Program-made: the position numbers and the translations under genes
Assembly: GCF_042186555.1 (NCBI RefSeq)
Contig: NC_133333.1
Coordinates: 224,170,257 to 224,234,256, forward strand
DNA length: 64,000 bases
Direction: 5' to 3'
DNA from: Aquarana catesbeiana
Taxonomy: Eukaryota; Chordata; Amphibia; Anura; Ranidae
The notes under the pieces: model-generated
The model's input: only the letters and a program-made list of their open reading frames with translations
Databases searched by the model: none
Told to the model about the DNA's origin: nothing
In this document: piece by piece, positions 1-10,009 of the stretch
How the letters are laid out: every line of letters starts with the position of its first letter
How positions within the stretch are numbered: position 1 is the stretch's first letter

Positions 1-49
1 TGTACAATTTTACTAACATGTGTCAAAGTTCCAAAACTGTTCAAATCTG

Positions 50-255
50 TGCTGGGAAGGGGGATTTGGAGCGGGGGGGGGGGGGGAGATTTGAAATTTG
101 AGGGGTAGAGGATTTGTGCTAGAAGATATATATATATTTTTTTTTTGGGGGGGGGGGGGGGGGTTGTGCTGTGGGACTTTGAGGAGAGAGAGGATTTGAG
201 CTAGGAGGAGGGATGGATGGGGGTAGAGATTTGTGCTGGGAGGGAAGATTTCCCT
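50..255 (+). repeat. degenerate G-rich tandem repeat
   Basis: The phrase GATTTGTGCTGGGAGG and close variants recur about every 40 bp, separated by poly-G runs (about 70-83 and 147-163). Long proline-rich minus-strand frames across it are by-products of the repeat. Confidence 0.6.
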
Positions 256-294
256 CGCTTCCTTTCTTGGTGATAACTGTAAAATTTTGTGTAA

Positions 295-485
295 CACCTA
301 CCAGTGCCCATCAGAGCTACCTATCAGTACACCCTCATCAGTGCCTCCTGATGCCCACCAGTGCCGCCTCACCAGTGCCATCTATCAGTGTCGCCTCACC
401 AGTGCCATCTATCAGTGCAGCCTCATCAGTGCCGCCTCATCAGTGCCACCTATCAGTGTCTATCAGTGCAGCTTCATCAGCGCAC
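295..485 (-). repeat. decayed minisatellite, CAGTGCC/TCAGTG units
   Basis: Imperfect 15-24-bp units built on ATCAGTGCCGCCTC recur about ten times. The same motif in reverse complement (GGCACTGAT) forms a second cluster at 781-985, so the two flank the intervening transposon fragment in opposite orientations. Confidence 0.65.
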
Positions 486-780
486 ATGACTTACGGTATT
501 TACAAAATTTTCTGACAGAAAACTTTTTTTTTTCTCCAAATTTTCGGTCTTGTCTTTCCCCCAAATTTTCAGTCCTTTTATTTTCTTCAAAATTTTCGGT
601 CTTTTTAAAACCCAGCTGTGATTAAATACCACCGATAGAAAGCTTTATTTGTGTGAAAAAAAATTTAAAAATTTAGTACGTGTGACCACGAAATTGTTAT
701 TCAAAATGTGAGAGCGCTGAAAATTGGCCTGGTCTAAAAGACCCTGCATGTCTCCTCTGGGCTCCACTGAATGTTTTGCA
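486..780 (-). mobile_element. fragment of the TTAA-flanked 1.8-kb transposon family (family B)
   Basis: In reverse complement this matches the start of the element at 27998-29827: the pieces around the 'accgatagaaagctttatttgtgt' block (about 633-656), the 'tgtgagagcgctgaaaattggcc' block and the 'aaaattttcggtc' stretches recur there in the same order. The terminus is missing. Confidence 0.65.
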
Positions 781-985
781 AGGCATGGGCACTGATGAGA
801 CAGCAATGATGGGCACTGATAAGGAGGCATTAATATGCAGCACTGATAGGTGGCACTGATGGGAATTGGTAGGCGGCACTTATGAGCAGGCACTGATGGG
901 CACTGAAAGGCAGCACTGATTTGCATCACTGATGGGCACAGATTGGCCTCACTGCTGGGCACAAATTGGCATCACTGCTGGGCAC
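781..985 (+). repeat. decayed minisatellite, GGCACTGAT units
   Basis: About twelve imperfect units of GGCACTGATGGGCACTGATAG type. This is the inverted counterpart of the cluster at 295-485. Confidence 0.65.
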
Positions 986-1664
986 TGTTGGGGCTGCACA
1001 GATAATCAGGGCGACTGCTGTGCTCTGAGGAAGGGGGGACTTACCCCTTGAAACGCGTCAGTTGGCAGTGATTTCTGTGATTGCCTCCGTGACCTCTGGA
1101 GTATTGTCTATGTTCAACTGAATGCTGCTACTACACTGCAATTATATCATTTATGTTTTGTAAGTAGGCTTTTTTATCTTCTTAATACATTTTTATCCAA
1201 AGATAATGCACTAGGCTGGTGCACCCTCTTTTTTCTCTTTTATCTTTGACTACTAGGATTTCCCTATCCTTGAGGGCAGCAAGGCCTATGTCATTACACA
1301 TTTGTCTGGGTATCCACTTGTGCGCAGGAGCGTTTTTTTTCTCTGCCATCAACACTGATTATCTGTACAGATCTTCGCTGTGAGGAAATGCCGCTGATTG
1401 GCTCTCCTCTCCTCACACTCTGCCAGTGTGAGGCGAGGAGAGCTGACAACCGGCATTTCCTTGTTTACATGTGATCTCGTCATTGGCTCTTTACCAAGAT
1501 CGGGGTCACGCCGTGCCCCAGTGGCACAGCGCGCCTGCGATCACCGCGATGCATACCCCGTGGGTCCGCCAACAAAGTGAGACTGGGGGGGGACAGATGA
1601 CGTTGTCCCAGAACAACAGAGCACCCCGTCCACCGTCATTTCTCTATACGGCGGGCGGGATGTA
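986..1664. other. unassigned spacer with a strong hairpin
   Basis: No gene is supported. The piece around 1035-1060 (CCTTGAAACGCGTCAGTTGG) resembles a phrase common in frog dispersed repeats. A near-perfect inverted repeat at about 1400-1442 (CTCTCCTCTCCTCACACT facing its complement) would form a stable stem of about 18 bp. Confidence 0.4.
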
Positions 1665-2325
1665 GTTAGAGAGAAACTGTCGCCTAAAAATCATCACATA
1701 CGGGACTTTTTGTCCCCTATGTGATAAAAAAAAAGTAACAAAAATAAACTAAAAAAATAAAGTTACACCCAAGCACATAAAATCCCCCCCTCAAACATTT
1801 TTTGAGCCCCCCCTCCCCCCACCCCCCACATATACACACGTACGAACGTAAACGCATGCGTCGGGGGGCGTCTACGTGTGAAAACATAGATTGCGATACA
1901 CATGTCACATATCGCCACACACGCCGGAGTGTGAGCAATAATACTATTACCAGACCTCCTCCGTAACACTAAACTGATGACCTATAGGGGGCCACTGAGT
2001 CGTCGCCTATAGAAAATACAGGGTACTGAAGTCTGTTGGCATTTCACAAATTTAAGGATTGACATGTTGGGTATCTGTTTACGCGGTGCAACCTCGTCTT
2101 TTATATTTTACCAAAAATCTGGGTAGTTTATTGCATTCGTTTCCCCTAAAATTCATTTTAGTGTGTTTTTTTACTGAAATTTTGCGTTTCCTAGACCTTT
2201 GCGGGAATATCTTGTGACATAAAAATTGGAGCTCCCACTATTTTATTCTCTAGGATGTCTGCTTTCAGAAAATATATGATGTTTGGGGGTTTTGTGTAAT
2301 GTTCGGGCCTAAAATGATTTTTTAA
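1665..2325 (+). mobile_element. family A DNA element, copy 1
   Basis: This is colinear with 25661-26345: AACTGTCGCC, a block around ATCATCACATACGGGAC, GTTACACCCAAGCACATAAA, GAGCAATAATACTATTACCAG and CCTATAGGGGGC occur in the same order in both. It begins near a TTAG and ends against the TTAA (2322-2325) that opens the next element. No coding sequence is seen, so it is non-autonomous. Confidence 0.7.
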
Positions 2326-3196
2326 CTACTTGCCGCAAAATCACGTACCTGTACATCATTCTGCTTCAAGTGGTTGTACAGGGGTGATACCTGCAGCTGC
2401 TCGATTCTTATCACAAGCAGCGGGAGGAGACCACCCCCCCCCACCCCCTCCCGCTGCCTTCCGCTGATCCACCGGGGCTCTCCCGTCCCACCAGGAGGTC
2501 CGACCGACCAGACGGTACGTCTGCCAGCTGGCCAGAGACCAGAACAAAGCTGATCTAGTAACCTGGAAGCAAAAATGTCAGTATTCAAAACAGCCAAACT
2601 TGGCGTTTTTAATGCTTTTAGGTGCAAAGGAGGGATTTGTGGTCTTAGAGATCCCTCTAAAAAAATACCTTTTTTTAAAGGGACAGTGTAAAAAATAAAT
2701 AAATTAAAATAAAATAATAAGTAAAAAAAAAAAAAGTAAAGCGCCCCCATCATTCGCAGAAGCGAAAGCATACGTAAGCCGTGGTCGCATAGGTAAATAA
2801 CGTTCGCACCACACATGTGAGCGTTAGAGCGAGATCAATAATTCTAGTATTTGACCTCCTCTGAAAACTCTAAACAGGTAACCGTTAAAAATGTTTAAAG
2901 AGTCGCCTATGGAGATTTTTTAAGTACCAAAGTTTGTCACCATTCCATGAGTGGGCGCAATTTTAAAGAGTGACATGTTAGGTATCTATTTACTCGGCGT
3001 AACATCATCTTTCACATTATACAAGTAAATTGAGCTAACTTTACTGTTTTTTTTTTTTAATCCATGAAAGTGTATTTTTTCCCAAAAAATTGCGTTTGAA
3101 AGACCGCTGTGCAAATACAGTGTGACGTAAAATATTGCAACGACCGCCATTTTATTCTCTAGGGTCTCTGCTAAAAAATAAATATACAAATATAAA

Positions 3197-3274
<78 letters not shown>

Positions 3275-3310
3275 TTGGGGGTTCTAAGTAATTTTCTAGC
3301 CCAAAAAAAT
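2322..3310 (-). mobile_element. family B transposon, reverse orientation, terminal part
   Basis: It starts TTAACTACTTGCCG and is colinear in reverse complement with 28900-29827, including the CACATGTGAGCG, GACCTCCTCTGAAAACTC, TAGGTATCTATTTACTCGG and CGACCGCCATTTTATTCTCTAGGG blocks. It contains an (AT)n tract at 3204-3264. It runs directly into the tandem array that follows. Confidence 0.75.
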
Positions 3311-5875
3311 GTTTTACATGTAGGTGACAAGTGTCAGAGTTGGCCCGGTATTGAGGTGATTAAAATAATAAAAAATACAGGTGTAAAAAAAAAAAAAAAG
3401 TACAAATAAATAGTTTTTACAATGTTTTTGTACAGGCATTTGAGGTCCTAAGGTTGCCAATGCAAAAAGTAATAAAAAGCCTTTAATCTGCCTAAAAAGA
3501 AGCTCATGTACTTTTTTGAGCTTCAGGCGTTTTGCTTCAGGCAACAGAACGCTCAGATGTGAACAGGGGCCATTTAAATGAATGGGATTTTGCTTGTTGG
3601 GCATTTTGGAGATTTTGAAATGAGCGTTTTACAAGCTGAAAATGCTCAGGTGTGAATGCAGCCTAACATGTATGTGAGAAGTGTCAGAATTGGCCCAGGA
3701 TTGAGGTAGTTAAAAAAATTATAAAAAAATAAAGTTGTAAAAAAAAAAATACAAATAAAAACAATATATAATGTTTGGGGGTTGTAAGTAATTTTCTACC
3801 AAAAAAAAAAGTCAATTTTTACATGTATGTGAAAAGTGCCAGAATTGGCCTGGTATTGAGGTTGTTAAAAAAATAACAAAAAAAAACAAGGTTGTAAAAA
3901 AAACAAAAATATATAATGTGTGGCAAGTGTAAGTAACTTTCTAGCAAAAAATAAAAAATAAAGTTGATTTTTACATGTACGTGAGAAGTGTCATAACTGG
4001 CCTGGTATTGAGGTGGTTAAAAAATAATAAAAAAATAAAGTTGTATTTATTTGTATTTTTAATTATTTTTACAACTTTTATTTTTTAATAATTTTAACCA
4101 CCTCAATACCAGTTCTGACACTATTTTTTAACCACCTCAATACCGGGCCAATTCTGGCACTTCTCACATACATGTAAAAATCAACTTTTTTTTTGCTAGA
4201 AAATTATCTACAACCCCCAAACATTATATATTGTATTTATTTGTATTTTTAATTTTTTTTACAATATATAATGTTTGGGGGTTGTAAGTAATTTTCTAGC
4301 AAAAAAAAAAAGTTGATGTTTACATGCATGTAAGAAGTGCCAGAATTGGCCCGGTATTGAGGTGGTTAAAAAAATAATAAAGAAACAAGGTTGTAAAAAA
4401 TAAAAAAAAAATACAAATAAATCCAATATATAATGTTTGGGGGTTGTAAGTAATTTTATAGCAAAAAAGTTGATTTTTACATGTATGTGAGAAGTGTCAG
4501 AATTGGCCTGGTATTGAGGTGGTTAAAAAAAATAATAAAAAAATAAAGTTGTAAAAAAAAGAAAAAAAATACAAATAAATACAATATATAATGTTTGGGA
4601 GTTGTAAGTAATTTTCTAGGAAAAAAAAGTTGATTTTTACAAGTATGTGAGAAGTGTCAGAACTGGCCTGGTATTGAGGTGGTTAAAAAATAATAAAAAA
4701 ACAAGGTTGTAAAAAATAAAAAAAAATACAAATAAATACAATATATAATGTTTGGGGGTTGTAAGTAATTTTCTAGCAAATAAAGTTGATTTTTACATGT
4801 ATGTGAGAATTGTCAGAATTGGCCTGATATTGAGGTGGTTAAAAAATAATAGAAAAGTAAAACTGAAAAAAAAAATAAAAATAAATAGAATATATAAATG
4901 TTTGGGAGTTGTAATTTTCTAGCGAAAAAAAAAAATCGATTTTTAAAAATTTGTGAGAAGTGTCAGAACTGGCCTGGTATTGAGGTGGTTAAAAAATAAT
5001 AAAAAAATAAAATTGTTAAAAAAAAATACAAATAAATACAATATATAATGTTTGGGGGTTGTAAGTAATCTTCTAGCAAAAAAAAATAAATAAAAACAAA
5101 TTGATTTTTACATGTACGTGAGAAGTGTCAGAACTGGCCTGGTATTGAGGTGGTTAAAAAAATAATATAAAAAATAAAGTTGTAAAAAAATAAAAAATAC
5201 AAATAAATACGATATATAATGTTTTGGGGTTGTAAGTAATTTTCTAACAAAAAAAAAAAAAGTTGATTTTTACATGTATGTGAGAAGTGCCAGAATTGGC
5301 CCGGTATTGAGGTGGTTAAAAAATAATAAAAAATCAAGGTTGTAAAAAAAAAAAAAAAAAAAAAAATACAAATAAATCCAATATATAATGTTTGGGGGTT
5401 GTAAGTAATTGTATATCAAAAAAGTTGATTTTTACATGTATGTGAGAAGTGTCAGAATTGGCCTGGTATTGAGGTGGTTAAAAAATAATAGAAAAATAAA
5501 ATTGGAAAATAAAATACAAATAGATACAATATATAATGTTTGGGGGTTGTAAGTAATTTTTTAGCAAAAAAGAAAAAAAAAAAAGTTGATTTTTACATAT
5601 ATGTGAGAAGTGTCAGAACTGGCCTGGTATTAAGGTGGTTAAAAAATAATAAAAAAAAACAAGGTTGTAAAAAAAAAAATTCAAAATACAAATAAATACT
5701 ATATATAATGTTTGGGAGTTGTAAGTAATTTTCTAGGGGAAAAAAAGTTGATTTTTACATATATGTGAGAAGTGTCAGAATTGGCCCGGTATTAAGGTGG
5801 TTAAAAAATAATAAAAAAAAACAAGGTTGTAAAAAAAAAAATACAAATAAAAAAATGTTAAAAAAAAATAAAAAA
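3270..5875 (-). repeat. tandem array of about 155-bp units with an internal inversion
   Basis: The block GAGAAGTGTCAGAATTGGCC-TGGTATTGAGGTGGTTAAA, followed by an A-rich stretch and ATATATAATGTTTGGGGGTTGTAAGTAATTTTCTAGC, recurs about fourteen times, spaced roughly 150-170 bp. At about 4040-4260 the units are inverted. A different dispersed repeat interrupts near 3419-3665. The unit corresponds to the reverse complement of an internal segment of the family B element (about 28795-28885). The array therefore looks like an expansion of a transposon interior. Confidence 0.85.
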
Positions 5876-6182
5876 CTACTGACATCAGTGGTGGAACTAC
5901 CACGATCACAAAGGTTACACTTGGGCCCCGGGCCCTAGCTTGGAGGGAATGGCCCCGGCTCGGGGGTCCCTTCATGGTTTCTTGCACCGGGGGGCCCTGA
6001 AGTTTCTTGATACGCCATGACTGGTGACAACTGTAAAATGTTGAGTCTTCTGTTGCTCACCATATTAATGACAATATAAAAGTAAAAAAAATGTAAACAG
6101 ATGTAATATAGCCAGAAAAAACCTAGACATATGTACAGCAGAGGAGCAGAGGAGCATAGAGAGACAGAGTAGCCCATGCAGA
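5876..6182. other. dispersed-repeat remnant upstream of the CpG block
   Basis: The part at 5880-6025 (GTGGTGGAACTACCACGATCACA...GGGCCCCGGGCCCTAG) resembles a decayed palindromic mobile element. The remainder shows nothing I can assign. Confidence 0.35.
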
Positions 6183-6275
6183 GTGGAACCCTCAGCCTCT
6201 CTGTTCGCCGTCAATGTCAATAAAGTTTGTGACGTGTTGAACCCTATCCCACCTTCTTCCGGTGTCTGCGGGCGA

Positions 6276-6295
6276 GGCATGCCGGGAGTTGTAGT
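6276..6295 (-). promoter_or_regulatory. ZNF143/THAP11 (SBS)-type motif
   Basis: On the minus strand this reads ACTACAACTCCCGGCATGCC, a close match to the well-known ZNF143/Staf promoter consensus (ACTACAAYTCCCAGCATGC). Its position just upstream of the candidate first exon is typical of this factor, which binds near CpG-island start sites. Confidence 0.65.
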
Positions 6296-6299
6296 CTCG

Positions 6300-6363
6300 G
6301 CGCTCCTCTGCATTTGTTCCTCTCCTGGCCGACACGTCGGGACCGCACGGAGCGGGCGATCAG
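6300..6363 (+). other. candidate non-coding first exon of foxj3 (start approximate)
   Basis: Inside the CpG-rich block the sequence runs into GCGATCAG|GTGAGC at 6363/6364, a near-consensus splice donor followed by GC-rich intron-like sequence. No ATG-initiated frame continues through it, so it would be 5' UTR. Joining it to the acceptor at 33266 gives a plausible 5' leader. The transcription start cannot be placed from sequence; 6300 is simply just downstream of the ZNF143-like motif. Confidence 0.4.
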
Positions 6364-6632
6364 GTGAGCTGGCGGGCCGGGTTGTGTGTTGGGCGGGAGA
6401 GGCCCGGGGAAGGGGAGGTAAAGGGGCCCCGGGCCGGGCTGTGATGGCCGCCGCTGTGGAATAGAAGCGCCTGGCTGGGGCCCGAGGCTGCCCCCCCCCC
6501 ATGTTACCGGGGAGGTGTGTGGAGGCGCCTGGCTGCCCCGGAGGGGGGAGGAGCTGAGGGCCCCAGAGAAGGGGGCCACCCCCCCCTCCCCGCGTGTCCT
6601 CACTGGGCCGGGCCTCCTCCAGCTACTGAGGA

Positions 6633-6652
6633 ACCACAAATCCCAGCATGGC
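6633..6652 (+). promoter_or_regulatory. second ZNF143/THAP11-type motif, opposite orientation
   Basis: The sequence ACCACAAATCCCAGCATGGC differs from the consensus at a few positions but keeps the TCCCAGCATG core. It lies at the downstream edge of the CpG-rich block. It could be a genuine second site or the remnant of a repeat that carries this motif. Confidence 0.45.
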
Positions 6653-6660
6653 CTATCACA

Positions 6661-7149
6661 GCCTGGCTGGTGGGGGGCCCCTGAGGTGACATGAGGGGCC
6701 CCCCATAGTGAGGGGTACAGGGGGGCAGCTTCATTCCGGGGGTGTCACCCACCATACAATCTGATTGTACAATCTCCTTCCTCTCTATAGTACACATTGT
6801 ATACAGATCAGGAACTCCTCCTCCTATTGGTGGATCTGAGACCACACCCACATCTTGACACTTGAAAAAAGCGGTTCCCCCCCCCACGCGTTTCTGTTGC
6901 ACGCTTTTCCCGCGACATGCGTAGAGCAGCCCTTGGGAACGTTTAGCCACGTTCTTGGTTGTGCGCTTTTTTTATATTTTTATTTTTTTGCCGCACGCAA
7001 AAATGTAGGACAGATGCGGGAAAAAAACGGAACTTGGCAAAACGCTCCAATAGTTCGCTCTATGCGTGCCGAGGGAACAGCGAGCAAAAGAAAAGCGTGA
7101 AAAAAAAAGCATGCGAGGTGTGCACATGGCCTCAGATCCCACCGATACC
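6661..7149. other. spacer with a MITE-like palindromic segment
   Basis: Between about 6858 and 7140, phrases such as AAAGCG, ACGCGTTTCTG and GCACATGGCCTCAG are arranged as a degenerate palindrome like the TAA-flanked MITEs elsewhere. Clean ends were not found. No gene is supported. Confidence 0.35.
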
Positions 7150-7790
7150 CCCCCTCTCCCCGTTAACGGCACCCCAAATGCAGGAAGCAAAGAGGGTGGC
7201 CTTTGCTTCCTGCTTTTTGGGGTACCGTTAACGGGAAGGGGCGGCCTTTGCTCCCTGCGTTTTGGGGTGCCGTTAACGGGAAGGGACGGCCTTTGCTTCC
7301 TGCTTCTTGGGGTTCCGTTAACGGGAAGGGACGGCCTTTGCTTCCTGCGTTTTGGGGTGCCATTAACGGGGTGGGGCGGTCTTTGCTTCCTGCGTTTGGG
7401 GTGCCGTTAACGGGGAGGGGGCGGTCTTTACTTGTTAATGGCACCCCAAACACAGGAAGCAAATGGGGCAGCCTTTGCTTCCTGCTTTTTGGGGTTCCGT
7501 TAACGGGGAGGGGCGGCCTTTGCTTCCTGCTTTTTGGGGTTCCGTTAACGGGGAGGGGCGGCCTTTGCTTCCTGCTTTTTGGGGTTCCGTTAACGGGGAG
7601 GGGCGGCCTTTTCCTGTGTTTTGGGGTTCCGTTAACGGGGAGGGGCGGCCTTTGCTTCCTGCGTTTTGGGGGTGCCGTTAACGGGGAGGGGCGGCCTTTG
7701 CTTCCTGCGTTTTGGGGTGCCGTTAACGGGGAGGGGCGGCCTTTGCTTCCTGCGTTTTGGGGTGCCGTTAACGCTCGGGCCTCACTTTTA
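7150..7790 (+). repeat. 45-bp minisatellite with GC-box and CCGTTAACGG in each unit
   Basis: About fourteen units of CGGCCTTTGCTTCCTGCTTTTTGGGGTTCCGTTAACGGGGAGGGG follow one another with a period of 45 bp in the best-preserved part (for example 7511 and 7556). Each unit carries a GGGGCGG GC box and the palindrome CCGTTAACGG, which holds two TAACGG MYB-type half-sites. Partial units at 7150-7195 and 7436-7465 are inverted. Because 45 is a multiple of 3, long open frames run through both strands; these are not evidence of a gene. Confidence 0.9.
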
Positions 7791-8410
7791 GGCCTCGTTC
7801 ACATAAGGCGGTACTAAATCGCGGCAGAATGCATGACGTGCGTTTTGGGTGCTTTTGTTCCTAGTGGCACCTCAGACGCAGTGCGATTCTGCTGCGATTG
7901 CAACACAGACGGCTAAAAAAAAATAATAAATCACGTGAAGCTTATCGCCCCCTCAAAAAAAAAAAAAAAAAAAAGGAAAAGGAGCAGGGGTTTGTTTTGG
8001 GGCGACAAACGCACATAGGGCAGCCCTGTTGAAGCGAATAGGTTGCGCGGTGCGTGACGCCTATTTCTGTGTGTAAGCTCCACCCCCCCCCACTCACACT
8101 GAATCTGACTTGGAAGTCGCACAATTTGAAAGCTGTAGGTCTTTGTGACTTCAGGTGCGGCTTGGCTGACATCTGTGCGACTTCATGCACAGATGTCTAT
8201 GCAAGACGCCCCTGAAATCGCCAAAAGTAGTGCAGGAACCGCAAAGTTGGAGTCGCTCTGATTTGAACAGTTCCATTGCCAAAAATAGGGTGCGACTTGT
8301 CATGCGAATTGGTCCTGTCACCATTGTGAAGGGGGGGGGCCTAAATCGCGATTTAAAAATCGTGAGTGGTTTTGGTCAAAATTAGCCCACGAACGTTTGG
8401 AGAGTCGAAC
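7791..8410. mobile_element. MITE cluster
   Basis: It starts TAGGCCTCGTTCACATAAGGCGG and contains repeated GTGCGACTT / AAGTCGCAC phrases in both orientations, as in the frog palindromic 'GGCC...TTCACA' MITEs. The 7803-8003 part recurs at 10454-10637. Confidence 0.55.
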
Positions 8411-8419
8411 GCTTTTTCT

Positions 8420-9240
8420 AGTGGTTTTTTAACCGTGTATGGCTAGCATGAGTGTATATTTATTGGTTTGTGTGACAGTTATAGCGTCTACAATCTATGG
8501 TGTGTGTATATACTGTATACTGTAATTTATGCCGGTATAGACGCTATACTATAATGGCGATGACCAGCGACTTGTAGTGTGGCGGACAATCTGGAGCTAA
8601 CAGACACTGGCTGGGAGGGACACTAACTGACACAAACATCGCTAGTGACACTAATATATAGTGATCAGTGCTAGTACTGTACTGTATAGCGGGACTGCAA
8701 TATTGCGGCCGACATTTTGACACTTTTGGGGGACAGTGACAGGAATACCGTGATCAGCGCTGATATATAACATTGGCTAGAAGGGGTTAAAATCTAGGAG
8801 CAATCAAGGGGTTAACTGTTCACCCCACTATGTGTAATGTGCGCTGCTTTTACTTTACCATCTGGCAGTTTTTTCTCTCTGCTTTTAAGGGAGAAGAACC
8901 AGACAGATCGCTGTTCACTGCACAGAAAGTTCTGTGTTTGTAAACATAACTCTGTGTGTGATTGGATACAGTCAATCAGCAGGCCTCAGCCAAGATCATT
9001 GGCTGGAAATTGTCTGCCAAACTCCTGCTGTGTCCAATCAGGGCAGGGGGCGTGTGCAAGTGCGCTCCAAACTCCGGAGGCAATCCAGCAATTTACATGT
9101 ACTTTGCCATCCCTGCACCCGCTGCCTACTTGCTTGCAGTATGGTTTGCTATGGGGGGGGGGGCACTCGAAGAAGAAGAGAAGGCACATAGAGTGCCCGG
9201 CGGAGGACCCCAGAAGAGCTCACTGAACAGGTAAGTGTAA
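8420..9240 (+). mobile_element. family C DNA element fragment
   Basis: It shares with 13590-14595 and 42717-43694 the ordered blocks TTTATTGGTTTG...GTTATAGCGTCTAC, ATGGCGATGACCAGCGAC, CACTTTTGGGGGACAGTGACA, AAGGGGTTAA and AATCAAGGGGTTAA. No transposase is seen. The downstream part (8840-9240) is less certain. Confidence 0.6.
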
Positions 9241-10009
9241 CATGTTTGTTATTTTAATAATAATAAAAAAAGATGTTTACAATCCCTAAACCCCCCCCCC
9301 CCCCCCAATATACTCGCTTCCTCTTTCTGGGGACGTGGTGGTGACATCCCTCACTGGCCACTGTCATCTCTCTGTGGGCTGAGTTTTCTGCCCTTTGATT
9401 GGCCAGTGGGGGGTGATGTCATCCCACGCATATGCATAGGAATCAGTCATTCAGCACAGATAACGTGTCTGATTTTTTTTTTTTTTTTTTTCTTTTTTTT
9501 TAGAGGGGAGGGGGTCTTGATGCTTGGATATACCTTAACTTTTTACACTTTTTTTTTTTTTTTTTTGTACTTTATTGCTATCACATATGGGACCAGTAGT
9601 TCCCTTTGTGTCCTCACACTTATAGGTTCTCCTTACTGAGACATCAGAGGTCTAGTAGACTCTCAATGTCTCCACTGAAGCTAATGGAGCACAGATCAAG
9701 GTATTTCTTATCTCTTATGGGTTCTTGCTAGTCAGGGGAGGTCAGCAAATGGACTTTCACTGGTGTCCCTTCCATTTACCCAATGCCACTCACCATGAAT
9801 AGCAGAGCCCAGGAAACGTGATGATGGGGGGGGGGGCATTGCCCTTGCCAGGTGCAGGCAAATGTACTGAGGGTACATGGAAGCCAGCAGGCAGCTTGTC
9901 AGACCCAGGCTGGCCATAGATGATACCCTGTTAAGGGGGGGAATGTATCCCACTGCGCTATTCTATTCTGCCAGCAGAGGGCGCAGGGAGCATTTCCGGC
10001 CTGCAGAAT
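9241..10009. other. unassigned spacer with homopolymers
   Basis: It contains poly-C (9292-9306), poly-T (9474-9500, 9549-9566) and poly-G (9828-9837) runs. No conserved coding stretch or clean element boundary is visible. Confidence 0.4.

Larger units (their letters stand above)
6240..6660 (+). promoter_or_regulatory. CpG-rich block, candidate foxj3 promoter
   Basis: This is the only long stretch in the window that is GC-rich with many CpGs and no obvious transposon structure. It holds an ETS/GABPA-like CTTCCGG (about 6254-6261), a ZNF143/THAP11-type motif on the minus strand (6276-6295), a second one on the plus strand (6633-6652) and several GC boxes. Such clusters are typical of TATA-less housekeeping promoters. 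It lies about 30 kb upstream of the foxj3 start exon on the same strand, compatible with the large first intron of vertebrate FOXJ3. That it serves foxj3, rather than a divergent neighbour or an lncRNA, is inference. Confidence 0.6.

Noticed and set aside
7163..7817. Long open frames on both strands rich in GVPLTGRGGLCFL or NGEGRPLLPAFWG repeats
   Set aside because: They result from the 45-bp (15-codon) period of the minisatellite. No start context or domain supports a gene.
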